Assembly (NCBI GenBank): GCA_026421205.1
Contig: JAPKBM010000005.1
Coordinates: forward strand, 25,754-89,753
DNA: 64,000 nucleotides
Origin: Planctomycetota bacterium
Lineage (GTDB): Bacteria > Planctomycetota > UBA1135
Reading direction: 5' to 3'
Part shown: piece by piece, positions 38,332-46,358 of the stretch
How the letters are laid out: each line of letters starts with the position of its first letter
Position numbering within the stretch: position 1 is the stretch's first letter
Position numbers and translations under genes: made by a program
The notes under the pieces: generated by a model
Told to the model about the DNA's origin: nothing
Database searches by the model: none
Seen by the model: the letters and a program-made list of their open reading frames with translations, nothing else

Positions 38332-38954
38332 TGGCCTTTCCGGAACCTCTTGAGCGCTTGATTCGCGCACTGGAAAAGTTCCCTGGGGTTGGCGCACGAA
38401 GTGCAGAGCGCATGGCGCTCCATGTGTTGCGCTCTCCCGCGGAAGAGGTTGCCTCCTTGGCCATGGCTCTGCGTGATGCGCGCATGGAAACGTGTCGTTG
38501 TGAGATTTGCCGTAACATTGCCTTGAAGTCGCCATGTCCGATTTGCGCGGACGCCACACGGGATGCACAAGTCGTTTGTGTGGTGGAGGGCCCCCGGGAA
38601 GTGGAGAAGTTGGAAAGTTCTCATGCACATCAAGGCCTCTACCACGTCCTCTTGGAAGGTTTCGCGCCTAGAGAAGGAGCAGGCCCGGACCCTGAATCCA
38701 TTCAGCATCTCTGCCGGCGCGTTCAATCGGGCACGGTGAAGGAAATCGTGCTGGCCACTGCACCCGATCGAGAAGGGGAGGGTGCGGCGTTATTGGTGAT
38801 GGAAGCTTTAGAAGGTATGTCCGTTACCATCACTCGTTTGGCGCGGGGGATTCCGGTCGGGACCCGTTTGGAATATCTGCACGGGGAAATCTTGGCAGAA
38901 GCATTCCGTGGCCGTCGGCCGATTGATCCTTCGGAGACCCCACCTCTTGACTGA
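38331..38954 (+). CDS. recR: Recombination protein RecR
   Basis: 207 residues, GTG start overlapping the ybaB stop. Ring-forming partner of RecO/RecF that loads RecA on gaps. Helix-hairpin-helix KFPGVGARSAERMALHVL, a zinc finger CRCEICRNIALKSPCPIC, a Toprim core (VCVVEGPREVEKLE, VLATAPDREGEGAALLVMEAL) and the closing LARGIPVGTRLEYLHGEILAEAFRGR. The usual SPLDGIGPEDL loop is changed to APREGAGPDPES. Confidence 0.95.
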   Translation: MAFPEPLERLIRALEKFPGVGARSAERMALHVLRSPAEEVASLAMALRDARMETCRCEICRNIALKSPCPICADATRDAQVVCVVEGPREVEKLESSHAHQGLYHVLLEGFAPREGAGPDPESIQHLCRRVQSGTVKEIVLATAPDREGEGAALLVMEALEGMSVTITRLARGIPVGTRLEYLHGEILAEAFRGRRPIDPSETPPLD

Positions 38955-39741
38955 ATTTCGGCGGATTGCACTTCGGGTGGCCTATCACGGGGGGGATTTT
39001 TTTGGATTTCAACGCCAACCTGACGTACCAACCATTCAAGGAGAATTGGAATCTGCGTGGCAAAAGATTAGCCAGGAACGGGTCACAATGCAGGGGAGCG
39101 GACGAACGGATAGTAAGGTGCACGCGCTGGGTCAGGTGGCACACTTTGAGACGACCTCAACATTGCCGGTTGGGAAAATCCAGCAGGCCTTGAACGCGCA
39201 GGTCCCACGGAGCATTTCGGTTCGCGCGTGTGCCGATGTCTCGATGAAGTTCCACGCTTGCCATAGCGCCATTGGAAAACGTTACCTTTATCTCTTGGCC
39301 GTTGGCCCTGACCGCCCCGTTTTACGTCCTGGCTTGGTTGCTTGGGAAAGGCACCCCCTGGACCTTTTCGCCATGAGAGAGGCGGCCCAATTTCTCCTTG
39401 GACACCATGATTTTGCGGCCTTTGCCGCCCGTGGCGGGAGCACTCAAACCACCACGCGCCATTTGCGCTCGCTGCATATCCAGAGAATACGCGGTGGATT
39501 TATGTTTTCCTTTGCTGCCGACGGCTTCTTGTATCGGATGGTCCGTAATTTGGTCGGCTCCTTATTGGAAGTCGGAAAAGGCAGGCGGGCTCCAGAGTGG
39601 GTCGAGGCCGTTCTTCAGGGGAAGGATCGTTCCCGAGGCGGAGTCACGGCTTCTCCCGAAGGCCTCTACCTTTTGCGCTCCCTTTATCTTTCAAATCCCT
39701 TTGATTCCTCTTTTGCTGAAGACAAGGAGAGTTTATCCTGA
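38947..39741 (+). CDS. truA: tRNA pseudouridine synthase A
   Basis: About 264 residues from TTG 38947, which overlaps recR by eight bases; the track's GTG 38908 lies further inside recR. Makes pseudouridine 38-40 in tRNA anticodon arms. Catalytic Asp in GSGRTDSKVHALGQVAHFET; also VAYHGGDFFGFQRQPDVPTIQGELE, HDFAAFAARGG and GFLYRMVRNLVGSLLEVGKG. The start codon is uncertain. Confidence 0.92.
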   Translation: MTEFRRIALRVAYHGGDFFGFQRQPDVPTIQGELESAWQKISQERVTMQGSGRTDSKVHALGQVAHFETTSTLPVGKIQQALNAQVPRSISVRACADVSMKFHACHSAIGKRYLYLLAVGPDRPVLRPGLVAWERHPLDLFAMREAAQFLLGHHDFAAFAARGGSTQTTTRHLRSLHIQRIRGGFMFSFAADGFLYRMVRNLVGSLLEVGKGRRAPEWVEAVLQGKDRSRGGVTASPEGLYLLRSLYLSNPFDSSFAEDKESLS

Positions 39742-39775
39742 AGAGTGCGCAGGGCACGACCCCCTTCTCAATTCC

Positions 39776-40078
39776 ATGAAATACCACGTCATCTTCCGGA
39801 ATGATTCCATTCCAGATATGCTTCGCGAATACGCGCAGGGGCGTGTTCAACATATTGAGAAGTACGGGGAGAAATTTGAGAAGTCGGAAGTCATTTTAGA
39901 CATACAGCATGGAGAAACTCTCTGCGAAATCATTCTCCATCCCCACCGAGGTTCCAGTCTTATTGCACACGATAAAGCACAGGATGGCCGTTCTGCCATT
40001 GATGGTGCCGTGGTCAAATTGGAGCGTCAATTCCTAAAGATGAAAGAAAAGAAATCAGCCGCTCGCCGAAAAGGTTGA
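39776..40078 (+). CDS. hpf: Ribosome hibernation promoting factor, short form
   Basis: 100 residues from ATG 39776; the long track ORF is a truA shadow. Family pattern: VIFRNDSIPDMLREYAQGRVQHIEKYGEKFEKSEVILDIQHGETLCEIILHPHRGSSLIAHDKAQDGRSAIDGAVVKLERQFLKMKEK. Dimerises or silences 70S ribosomes under stress. It lacks the C-terminal domain of long HPF. It is followed by ptsN and an HPr gene, the neighbourhood seen downstream of rpoN in proteobacteria. Confidence 0.88.
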   Translation: MKYHVIFRNDSIPDMLREYAQGRVQHIEKYGEKFEKSEVILDIQHGETLCEIILHPHRGSSLIAHDKAQDGRSAIDGAVVKLERQFLKMKEKKSAARRKG

Positions 40079-40088
40079 GTGAAGCATC

Positions 40089-40556
40089 ATGGCATACTCA
40101 GAATTGTTTACAAAAGATTCCGTCCTTCTCAATCTAGATGGCGGAGACTCCACCGCAGTACTTGGCGCGTTGACCGATGCACTATGTGCAAAAAACCCAG
40201 AGTTGAAAGACCGTCGGGATGAGGTCCTCCAGACCCTCATTGAAAGAGAGTCTCGAGGCTCCACGGGCACAGATGGCGTCGGCCTTCCTCACGTCAAAAT
40301 GGCTGGGGTCACCCAAGTGACGGTGGTCGTCGGGGTTCACCAAGCGGGCGTTGAATTTAATGCGCTGGATGGTGAGAAGGTCCACGTTTTCTTTTCAGTG
40401 ATTCGCCCTGAAGAAGGCGCCGATGAGCATATTGGTCTATTGCGTTGGCTTGCAGGCATTGCCCAGCATGAGGATTTCGTGTCCTTTTCCTGCCAAGCAA
40501 CTTCGAAAGAAGAGTTGATTGCTCTTCTTTCTGAATTGGCCAGCACTTCCGCTTAG
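40089..40556 (+). CDS. ptsN: PTS EIIA component, fructose/nitrogen type
   Basis: 155 residues. The phosphorylatable His is His68 in TGTDGVGLPHVKMAGV. Further matches: VHQAGVEFNALDGEKVHVFFSVIRPEEGADEHIGLLRWLAGI. No EIIB or EIIC is fused, so it is probably a regulatory EIIA of the PTS-Ntr kind. Paired with an HPr four bases later. Confidence 0.92.
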   Translation: MAYSELFTKDSVLLNLDGGDSTAVLGALTDALCAKNPELKDRRDEVLQTLIERESRGSTGTDGVGLPHVKMAGVTQVTVVVGVHQAGVEFNALDGEKVHVFFSVIRPEEGADEHIGLLRWLAGIAQHEDFVSFSCQATSKEELIALLSELASTSA

Positions 40557-40558
40557 TG

Positions 40559-40837
40559 ATGGCATCGTCGGTCACCCAAACGGTGACAGTTGTGAGTCCG
40601 CATGGGTTGCATGCTCGGCCAAGCCACGCCATTGTGGCCATGGTGAGCCGTGTGGATGCGAAAGTCACCCTTCAGTTTGACGGTAGAGAGGCTGACGGAC
40701 GCAGCATTCTTTCCGTGATGTCGTTGGGGGCGGTGCATGGGGCAGAAGTTGTCTTGAAGGGAGAGGGCGCTGACGCCGAAGAGGTCATGCAACGTTTGGT
40801 TGATTTTTTTGAAGCCGGATTTGAGGAAAATGTATGA
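40559..40837 (+). CDS. HPr-family phosphocarrier protein (NPr-like)
   Basis: 92 residues from ATG 40559 (GTG 40556 is an alternative). Active-site His18 in SPHGLHARPSHAIVAMV. The regulatory-Ser region reads ADGRSILSVMSLGA, with Ser49 where HPr-Ser46 would be. The partner EIIA next door and the hpf context favour the regulatory PTS-Ntr branch; no EI gene is in the window. The stop overlaps the next gene as ATGA. Confidence 0.9.
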   Translation: MASSVTQTVTVVSPHGLHARPSHAIVAMVSRVDAKVTLQFDGREADGRSILSVMSLGAVHGAEVVLKGEGADAEEVMQRLVDFFEAGFEENV

Positions 40838-41343
40838 ACATTCGTTATTGCATTGAGTTTTCCAAGTCAGGCCCGGCACGGTTTTTAGGGCATCTTGATC
40901 TTCAGGCGCTTTTCGAGAGGCTTCTTCGAAGAGCGGGTCTTCCTTTGTCTTACACGCAAGGGTTCCATCAACGGGTGAAAATTCAATTTGAAGAAGCTCT
41001 CCCTTTGGGGTGGTCCTCAGATTGTGAACGAGTTTGGGTTGAGCTCCTGACAGCCTACCCTGCTGAATCCATCAGCAAACAACTTCGGAGTCATTGTCCT
41101 GAAGGCATTGGAATTCTTCGAGCTTATGCCTGGGCCGGAAAACCAAAACTGGCACAAGTGAAGTTTTTTCAAGTGTCTTTTTCCACTCCTTTTTGCCGAA
41201 CACCTCAGGAGGGTTTTTCAATCCAACTCATTTCCACGCAGGGTTCCGCGCCATCTTTAAAGAAAGTTTTGAAGAATTTACTCGGCACTTCACTTCCCGA
41301 AAACTTAGAGGTTCGCCGCCTTACCTTGGAGCAATACGCATGA
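40834..41343 (+). CDS. DUF2344 / TIGR03936 family protein
   Basis: 169 residues. Opens NIRYCIEFSKSGPARFLGHLDLQALFERLLRRAGLPLSYTQGFHQRVKIQFEEALPLGW, the hallmark of this family, which is usually encoded after or fused to a B12-binding radical SAM protein (TIGR03960) and before RNase E/G. The radical SAM partner is missing at this locus. ATGA overlaps on both sides, so it is translationally coupled to the HPr and rng genes. Biochemical role not known; the link to RNase G and ribosome genes suggests RNA metabolism. Confidence 0.85.
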   Translation: MNIRYCIEFSKSGPARFLGHLDLQALFERLLRRAGLPLSYTQGFHQRVKIQFEEALPLGWSSDCERVWVELLTAYPAESISKQLRSHCPEGIGILRAYAWAGKPKLAQVKFFQVSFSTPFCRTPQEGFSIQLISTQGSAPSLKKVLKNLLGTSLPENLEVRRLTLEQYA

Positions 41344-42929
41344 ATACCGACGCCCTCCGCCTTGTTGTGAATCACTCAGACCCCGAAGAAGTTCGCGTTG
41401 CTCTTTGCAAGGGCACGGAACTCCAGGGGGTGCGTTGTTGGCAATCCGAGGCCATTAGTATTGTGGGAGCTGTGTATTGGGGTAGGGTTTTGCAAGTTGA
41501 GGCTGGGCTTGAAGCTGCTTTTGTCGACATCGGCGAAAAACGGGCAGCTTTTCTACACTTTGGAAATATTCATCCAGCATATGCAGAAGAAGACTGTCAC
41601 CCTATGGAAGTTGCCGAAAGGCCGAGTCGGATTGCCGAAGAAGCGGCTGGAGCACCTGAGGAGCCAATGGATAAAATGTCGTCGGCCGACAGAGAAGGGG
41701 AACAAGAAGAGGACTTGCTGGAAAAAGAGGTTCATTCTCCTGCCGATTTCTTGAAACCGGGCGATACCGTTTTGGTTCAGGTTCTCCGTGACCCTGTTCG
41801 TGGAAAGGGAGCAACCCTGACAACCTTTCTTTCTTTGCCCGGTCGTTACGGCGTTTTGATGCCCAGCTTAAATCGGGTTGGGGTAAGCCGAAAGATTGTC
41901 GATGCGAAAGAAAGAAGTCGGCTTCGGGCTATATTCGAAGGCATGTCGGCGGCGGCTGCTGGCATGATTGCGCGTACGGCGGCAAGTGGAGTGGAGGAAT
42001 CCGAGATTCTGAAAGACTTGGAGCTTTTGCAGTCTATTTGGGCAGACGTACGAAAGCAGTCCGAGGGCCGCGAAGATGTGGGTTGTCTTTGGCAAGAAGC
42101 ATCCCCATTCATCCGCGCAGTGCAGGATTTGTGCTATGGGGAAGTCACAGAAATCCTTGTGGACAGCGACGGCGCAAAAGAAGAGGCCCAGGAATATATT
42201 CAGCGCTACTTCCCTGATGGCGGCCCTGCATTAACAGTTTCTACCTCGTCGAAGCCAATTTTTGAAGCTGAAGGGTTGGAGCGAGATTGGCAGCTTCTTT
42301 TCCGTCCACGCGTTCCCATTGGATCGGGTGCTTCCATTGTGATTCATGAAACGGAAGCCCTGGTGGCGATTGATGTGAATAGCGGGCGATTAGACCGAAA
42401 CAGTTTGGAGGAAACTGCGTTTGACACTAATTGTTTGGCTGCGGTGGAAGCGGCTCGTCAGATTCGTTTGCGCGATATCGGCGGTATCGTGGTGCTTGAC
42501 TTCATCGATATGCGTTCGCCGGAAAATCGCTTTGCTTTGGAAAATCTATTCCGGGATGAATTAGCGAAAGATCCTGCAAAGTCAAAGGTCGGCCCGCTCG
42601 CCGCCTTCGGCCTTCTTTCGATGACTCGCCGACGTCAAGGATTTGGCCTGAGAAAAGGCTCCGCTTGGATGTGCAAGGGCTGTGGAGGATCCGGCTCTAC
42701 TTCGCACCATCAGGCCGGTGGTTTGCGTGTTTTGAGAAAGATGCGTACTTTCTCGAAGTCGACGTCCATTCAGATTCGTTGTCATCCTGGGGTGGAGGCC
42801 GTTTTGACGGGTGCCTTTAAGGAGGCACTCTATAATTTGGGCCATTCTGTGAAAGTACTTGCTGACCCTCAGGTTCCGTCAGGGGACTCCGTGGTTGAGG
42901 TCCTTGCTCCGGACCCAAGGAAACGCTAA
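41340..42929 (+). CDS. rng: Ribonuclease E/G family endoribonuclease
   Basis: 529 residues from ATG 41340, overlapping the upstream stop (ATGA). S1 domain split by an acidic, low-complexity insertion of about 45 residues (PEEPMDKMSSADREGEQEEDLLEKE). Then PGDTVLVQVLRDPVRGKGATLTTFLSLPGRY, the catalytic aspartates in AIDVNSGR (near 345) and VVLDFIDM (near 386), and the zinc-link CKGCGG near 444. It ends soon after, with no RNase E-like scaffold tail, so it is RNase G-like. Processes rRNA and mRNA. Conserved neighbour of rplU-rpmA-obg. Confidence 0.94.
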   Translation: MNTDALRLVVNHSDPEEVRVALCKGTELQGVRCWQSEAISIVGAVYWGRVLQVEAGLEAAFVDIGEKRAAFLHFGNIHPAYAEEDCHPMEVAERPSRIAEEAAGAPEEPMDKMSSADREGEQEEDLLEKEVHSPADFLKPGDTVLVQVLRDPVRGKGATLTTFLSLPGRYGVLMPSLNRVGVSRKIVDAKERSRLRAIFEGMSAAAAGMIARTAASGVEESEILKDLELLQSIWADVRKQSEGREDVGCLWQEASPFIRAVQDLCYGEVTEILVDSDGAKEEAQEYIQRYFPDGGPALTVSTSSKPIFEAEGLERDWQLLFRPRVPIGSGASIVIHETEALVAIDVNSGRLDRNSLEETAFDTNCLAAVEAARQIRLRDIGGIVVLDFIDMRSPENRFALENLFRDELAKDPAKSKVGPLAAFGLLSMTRRRQGFGLRKGSAWMCKGCGGSGSTSHHQAGGLRVLRKMRTFSKSTSIQIRCHPGVEAVLTGAFKEALYNLGHSVKVLADPQVPSGDSVVEVLAPDPRKR

Positions 42930-42932
42930 ACT
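42904..42932 (+). promoter_or_regulatory. Candidate promoter of rplU-rpmA
   Basis: TTGCTC (42904-42909), 17-bp spacer, TAAACT (42927-42932), then GTTCG and ACCCGTTT. The -10 and following bases repeat those of the tuf and rpsL promoters. It overlaps the rng stop. Confidence 0.6.
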
Positions 42933-42967
42933 GTTCGACCCGTTTCGCTAAGAAACCCGTAAATCTC

Positions 42968-43285
42968 ATGTACGCTATCGTAAAAGATCGTTCTCGTTGC
43001 CTCACCCTTCAACCCGGTGAGGAACTTTGGATCGACCGCATGCCTACGGCTGAGCCAGGCAGTGACCTTATTTTTGACCAAGTTCAGTTTCTAAAGAAAG
43101 AAGATGGTTCGATGGAAGTCGGCACCCCTTTGGTAAAGGGCGCAACCGTGGTTGCTGAAATTGTCGGAAACGTCAAAGACAAGAAGCTTTTCGTAGCCAC
43201 CTTTAAACGCCGGAAAAATTCGCGCAAGCGTACCGGGCATCGGCAAGGCTACACCCACATTCGAATCAAAGAAATCCGCGGATAA
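42968..43285 (+). CDS. rplU: 50S ribosomal protein L21
   Basis: 105 residues. MYAIVKDRSRCLTLQPGEELWIDRMPTAEPGSDLIFDQVQFLKK, GTPLVKGATVVAEIVGNVKDKKLFVATFKRRKNSRKRTGHRQGYTHIRI. All family blocks are present. Confidence 0.95.
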   Translation: MYAIVKDRSRCLTLQPGEELWIDRMPTAEPGSDLIFDQVQFLKKEDGSMEVGTPLVKGATVVAEIVGNVKDKKLFVATFKRRKNSRKRTGHRQGYTHIRIKEIRG

Positions 43286-43299
43286 ATAGGAGCTGAATA

Positions 43300-43548
43300 A
43301 TGGCACATAAGAAAGGCGGTGGTTCCACCAAAAACGGGCGTGACTCTAATCCTCAAATGAGAGGAATCAAGCGTTACGGTGGTCAAACCGTGCGCGCAGG
43401 TGAAATCCTTGTTCGCCAGTGTGGCAACCGTTTTCACGCGGGACATGGCGTAGGCTGCGGTAACGATTACACCTTGTTTGCTTTGCAGGACGGTGTGGTT
43501 GAGTTTCTTTCTCGTCGCCGCATTGCGGTGATGTCTCAAGAGGGCTAG
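43300..43548 (+). CDS. rpmA: 50S ribosomal protein L27
   Basis: 82 residues. [48 protein letters not shown]; its N-terminus reaches the peptidyl-transferase centre. There is no Firmicute-type cleavable extension. The usual VGxGKDDTLFAL reads [17 protein letters not shown] precedes the start. Confidence 0.97.
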   Translation: MAHKKGGGSTKNGRDSNPQMRGIKRYGGQTVRAGEILVRQCGNRFHAGHGVGCGNDYTLFALQDGVVEFLSRRRIAVMSQEG

Positions 43549-43565
43549 TCCCTTGTTGATTGACT

Positions 43566-43601
43566 GAACGGGGGGCCCAAGTAGCCTCCCGTTCCTTTTT
43601 T
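43566..43601 (+). terminator. Terminator between rpmA and obg
   Basis: GAACGGGGGG pairs with CCTCCCGTTC (one G-T pair), 9-base loop, followed by CTTTTTT. It ends seven bases before the obg start, so some read-through or a separate obg promoter is needed. Confidence 0.85.
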
Positions 43602-43607
43602 AATTAT

Positions 43608-44639
43608 ATGAAGCAAGACGGCATGTTTCGCGACGAGGCGGTTCTTCATGTAAGAGCTGGGAAGGGGGGGGATGGTTGTTGCAGTTTTCACCGAGAAAAA
43701 TACGTCACGCAAGGTGGTCCTGATGGAGGAGATGGCGGTGATGGTGGCAACGTCGTTTTTGTCGCAACCTCTCATGAGAACTCTCTCTTTCGTGTTGCAC
43801 GTCAAAGAGAACATTTTGCTGAGCATGGCCGGCCTGGGGGCCCTAATAATTGCTCCGGTGCCCAAGGGGAATCCATTGAAATCCATGTCCCTATTGGCAC
43901 GCAAATCAAAGATGCACGTCGGGGAAATTTACTGGCGGACTTGAAGGAAGATGGGGAACAGATTGTGATTGCCGAAGGAGGTCGCGGTGGCAAGGGCAAC
44001 GCGCGTTTTGCTTCGGCCACACACCAGACTCCTGATCGCTTTGATAAGGGGACGCCGGGCGAAGATCGGCAGGTAGCCCTGGAATTGAAATTAGTGGCTA
44101 ATGTTGGCTTTGTTGGACTCCCGAACGCTGGAAAGAGTACGTTATTGCGGACGTTGACCTCGGCGCGGCCGCGGGTTGGTGCGTACCCATTCACGACTTT
44201 GGATCCAAGCCTTGGGGTCATGGAAACGGGAGCTGACCCACCAACCTTGGTGTTGGCGGATATTCCTGGTTTGATTGAAGGTGCTAATGAGGGGAAAGGG
44301 CTTGGCCACCAGTTTCTGCGCCATGTAGAGCGCACCCAAGTACTTTTACATTTGGTGGATTGCTCCGTGGCTTCGGAGGACCCTTGGACAGATTTCCAGA
44401 CGATTCGCCAAGAAATAACGGCATTTAGCCCAGAATTATCCCAAAGAAGTTGGCTATTGCTTGCTACAAAAATAGAAGATGATGCATCCAGATTGCGAGC
44501 TCAGGATCTCATGGAGAAATCCGGCCAAGATGGCTTGTTGATTTCTGCAGCGATGGCGCAGGGACTCGACGCTTTGCGATTCCGCTTGGCGGCAATTGTG
44601 AAAGAAACAGCCCTTCGCATTACTTCGGAGCAGGGGTAG
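43608..44639 (+). CDS. obg: GTPase Obg/CgtA
   Basis: 343 residues from ATG 43608 (ATG 43623 equally possible; the track's start lies inside the terminator). Ribosome-assembly GTPase. Obg fold with FRDEAVLHVRAGKGGDGCCSFHREKYVTQGGPDGGDGGDGG, then G1 GLPNAGKST, G3 DIPGLIEGANEGKGLGHQFLRHVERT, and G5 ISAAMAQGLDAL. The G4 position reads LLATKIED instead of NKxD. No C-terminal OCT domain. Confidence 0.95.
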   Translation: MKQDGMFRDEAVLHVRAGKGGDGCCSFHREKYVTQGGPDGGDGGDGGNVVFVATSHENSLFRVARQREHFAEHGRPGGPNNCSGAQGESIEIHVPIGTQIKDARRGNLLADLKEDGEQIVIAEGGRGGKGNARFASATHQTPDRFDKGTPGEDRQVALELKLVANVGFVGLPNAGKSTLLRTLTSARPRVGAYPFTTLDPSLGVMETGADPPTLVLADIPGLIEGANEGKGLGHQFLRHVERTQVLLHLVDCSVASEDPWTDFQTIRQEITAFSPELSQRSWLLLATKIEDDASRLRAQDLMEKSGQDGLLISAAMAQGLDALRFRLAAIVKETALRITSEQG

Positions 44640-44648
44640 GATGAGAAG

Positions 44649-45614
44649 GTGAGTTATCGTCTCATTCGCTTGTTTTTCACCTTGGCTGGTGTTCTAGCCT
44701 TGGCGGGCTTTGGGTTGTCTTTTAGTGATTTTGTGCAAAACCGTGCCACATACCTGCAGCCTTTTGATCCGCGTCGCTTGCAGTCCTCGATTAAAGAATA
44801 TTCTTCCAATACACTTTTTGGGCATCTGAAGGCGCATGACCCACATTTCCAGGTTCTCCATCTCAAGGAAGCTTCCGGCTGGGTGAAGCCCCTAGAAACC
44901 TTACCTGGTGCCGTTGCTCCGCCTCCTCCAAAGCCTAAAATTGGCCCCGATGACTTGGAAGTTATTTTAATTCAGTATTCTTCCGTATCGGCCCGCGCGG
45001 CGGCATTTTTGCGGCCCACGGATGCCCCCAGTGGCGACCCTTCTGTGGGAGGGTTCTACCGTCACGGGGAAGAGTTTGAAATTGAGTCGAAGGAAGGTCT
45101 CACTCTTTTCTTGAAGGACATTCGAAGGAATGAAGTGGAAATTGGAATTAAAGAGGATGACTTTTCATTTGTTCTTACGACTCGGGAGGCCGAGATAGAC
45201 ACAGAAGGTCGCATCACCGTCATGGGCTCAAACGGAGAGGCCGTCTCCATAACAACAAGTCGTTCTAAGACAGAAGAGGTGGTCCCGGATACGTTTGAGT
45301 TGGGGTCGGACGATATTCGCATGATGGAAGAAATGCCGGAAGATGAGATTCTTGCCGCCGTTCAAGTTGGCCCTGCGCGGGATGCTACCGGGCAAGTCGT
45401 CGGCTTGAAGATTAAATCCATTAAAGCGGGTTCTCCTTTTGCACACATCGGTTTAAAAAACAATGACATTGTGTTGCAGGTCAATGGCCTTCCCACAACG
45501 GACCGTGCGGAGGTACTTCGCTTTATGCGCCAGCAAGAGCCTGGTCAAACGCTCCATGTTTTGGTGGAGCGCTTAGGTCGCATGCGTTCCTTGACTTACC
45601 GCCTTCCGCGTTAA
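44649..45614 (+). CDS. GspC-like membrane-anchored PDZ protein
   Basis: 321 residues, GTG start. One N-terminal membrane segment (LIRLFFTLAGVLALAGFGLSFSDFV), then a Pro-rich linker (PPPPKPK), a middle domain of short beta strands, and a C-terminal PDZ domain of about 85 residues: GLKIKSIKAGSPFAHIGLKNNDIVLQVNGLPTTDRAEVLRFMRQQ. The order TM, linker, HR-like domain, PDZ is that of type II secretion GspC, but no other gsp genes adjoin. A prepilin peptidase and a pilin-like gene lie 14-16 kb away. Function inferred only. Confidence 0.65.
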   Translation: MSYRLIRLFFTLAGVLALAGFGLSFSDFVQNRATYLQPFDPRRLQSSIKEYSSNTLFGHLKAHDPHFQVLHLKEASGWVKPLETLPGAVAPPPPKPKIGPDDLEVILIQYSSVSARAAAFLRPTDAPSGDPSVGGFYRHGEEFEIESKEGLTLFLKDIRRNEVEIGIKEDDFSFVLTTREAEIDTEGRITVMGSNGEAVSITTSRSKTEEVVPDTFELGSDDIRMMEEMPEDEILAAVQVGPARDATGQVVGLKIKSIKAGSPFAHIGLKNNDIVLQVNGLPTTDRAEVLRFMRQQEPGQTLHVLVERLGRMRSLTYRLPR

Positions 45615-45617
45615 TTC

Positions 45618-46358
45618 ATGGCTGAAGTTTGGCTACTGGACCTTGGCAACACCCAAGCAAAGTTGTCTTGTTCCGTCTCTTTCGGAGCGCACGGAGAAGT
45701 CTTTGTTTTTGAGCACCCGGCACAAGGAATTCTTTCTCCCGACCTTTTTGCCCTGCTTGTACAAAAGCCCAAGGCCCTGATTCTTGTAGCTTCAACATCT
45801 CCCCAGGCGCGAGAGGCATTCGATTCCTCCTCAGTCGGGAAACGAGCTATCACTGTCAGGCAGCAGGATATTCCTTTGGAAATCATCACGACAGGAACAG
45901 GCATTGACCGTCTTCTCGTTGCTTGGGCTGCGTGGAAGTCTCACAAAGAGGGCGTGCTGGTTGCGGACTTCGGCACGGCATGGACTTTGGATACCGTCAC
46001 GAGAGAAGGCGTCTTTCTGGGGGGCGCCATCGGGCCGGGTCTTTCCGCGCAAATCCAAAGTCTCCAAAGGTCTTGTCCGCATTTGCCTACGCCGTCGGCG
46101 GTGGAAGCATCTTCCGAAGAAATCCCCCGCCAATCCGCGGCCGCTGTTTCGGCAGGAACATATCGGTTTTTAGCGTTAGGGGTGAATGCCTTAGCCCAGT
46201 CTTTTGAGGACTCTGCGGGCCAATCTTTGGGGCGATTCCTGACCGGTGGGGCAAGTCCTCTCTTGCGGTCATTTCTGCCTTCTACCTGGAAAGAAGAGCC
46301 CCATTTGATGATGAAGGCTCTGGCCTCTCTTCCGCAGAGAGAAAGCCTGGATGCCTAG
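45618..46358 (+). CDS. coaX: Type III pantothenate kinase
   Basis: 246 residues. First step of CoA synthesis. Motifs in order: LLDLGNTQAK (phosphate 1), TGTGIDRLLVAWAAW, VADFGTAWTLDTV, GGAIGPGLSAQ. All belong to the CoaX branch of the ASKHA fold. Starts four bases after the PDZ gene and overlaps the next gene by eight bases, so it is translated in a tight operon. Confidence 0.9.
   Translation: MAEVWLLDLGNTQAKLSCSVSFGAHGEVFVFEHPAQGILSPDLFALLVQKPKALILVASTSPQAREAFDSSSVGKRAITVRQQDIPLEIITTGTGIDRLLVAWAAWKSHKEGVLVADFGTAWTLDTVTREGVFLGGAIGPGLSAQIQSLQRSCPHLPTPSAVEASSEEIPRQSAAAVSAGTYRFLALGVNALAQSFEDSAGQSLGRFLTGGASPLLRSFLPSTWKEEPHLMMKALASLPQRESLDA

Noticed and set aside
46087-46101. GCCGTCGGCG word also at 37687 and 59590 as a possible dispersed repeat
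   Set aside because: Only a few copies, all in coding sequence, and of a length expected in this composition; no array or flanking symmetry.
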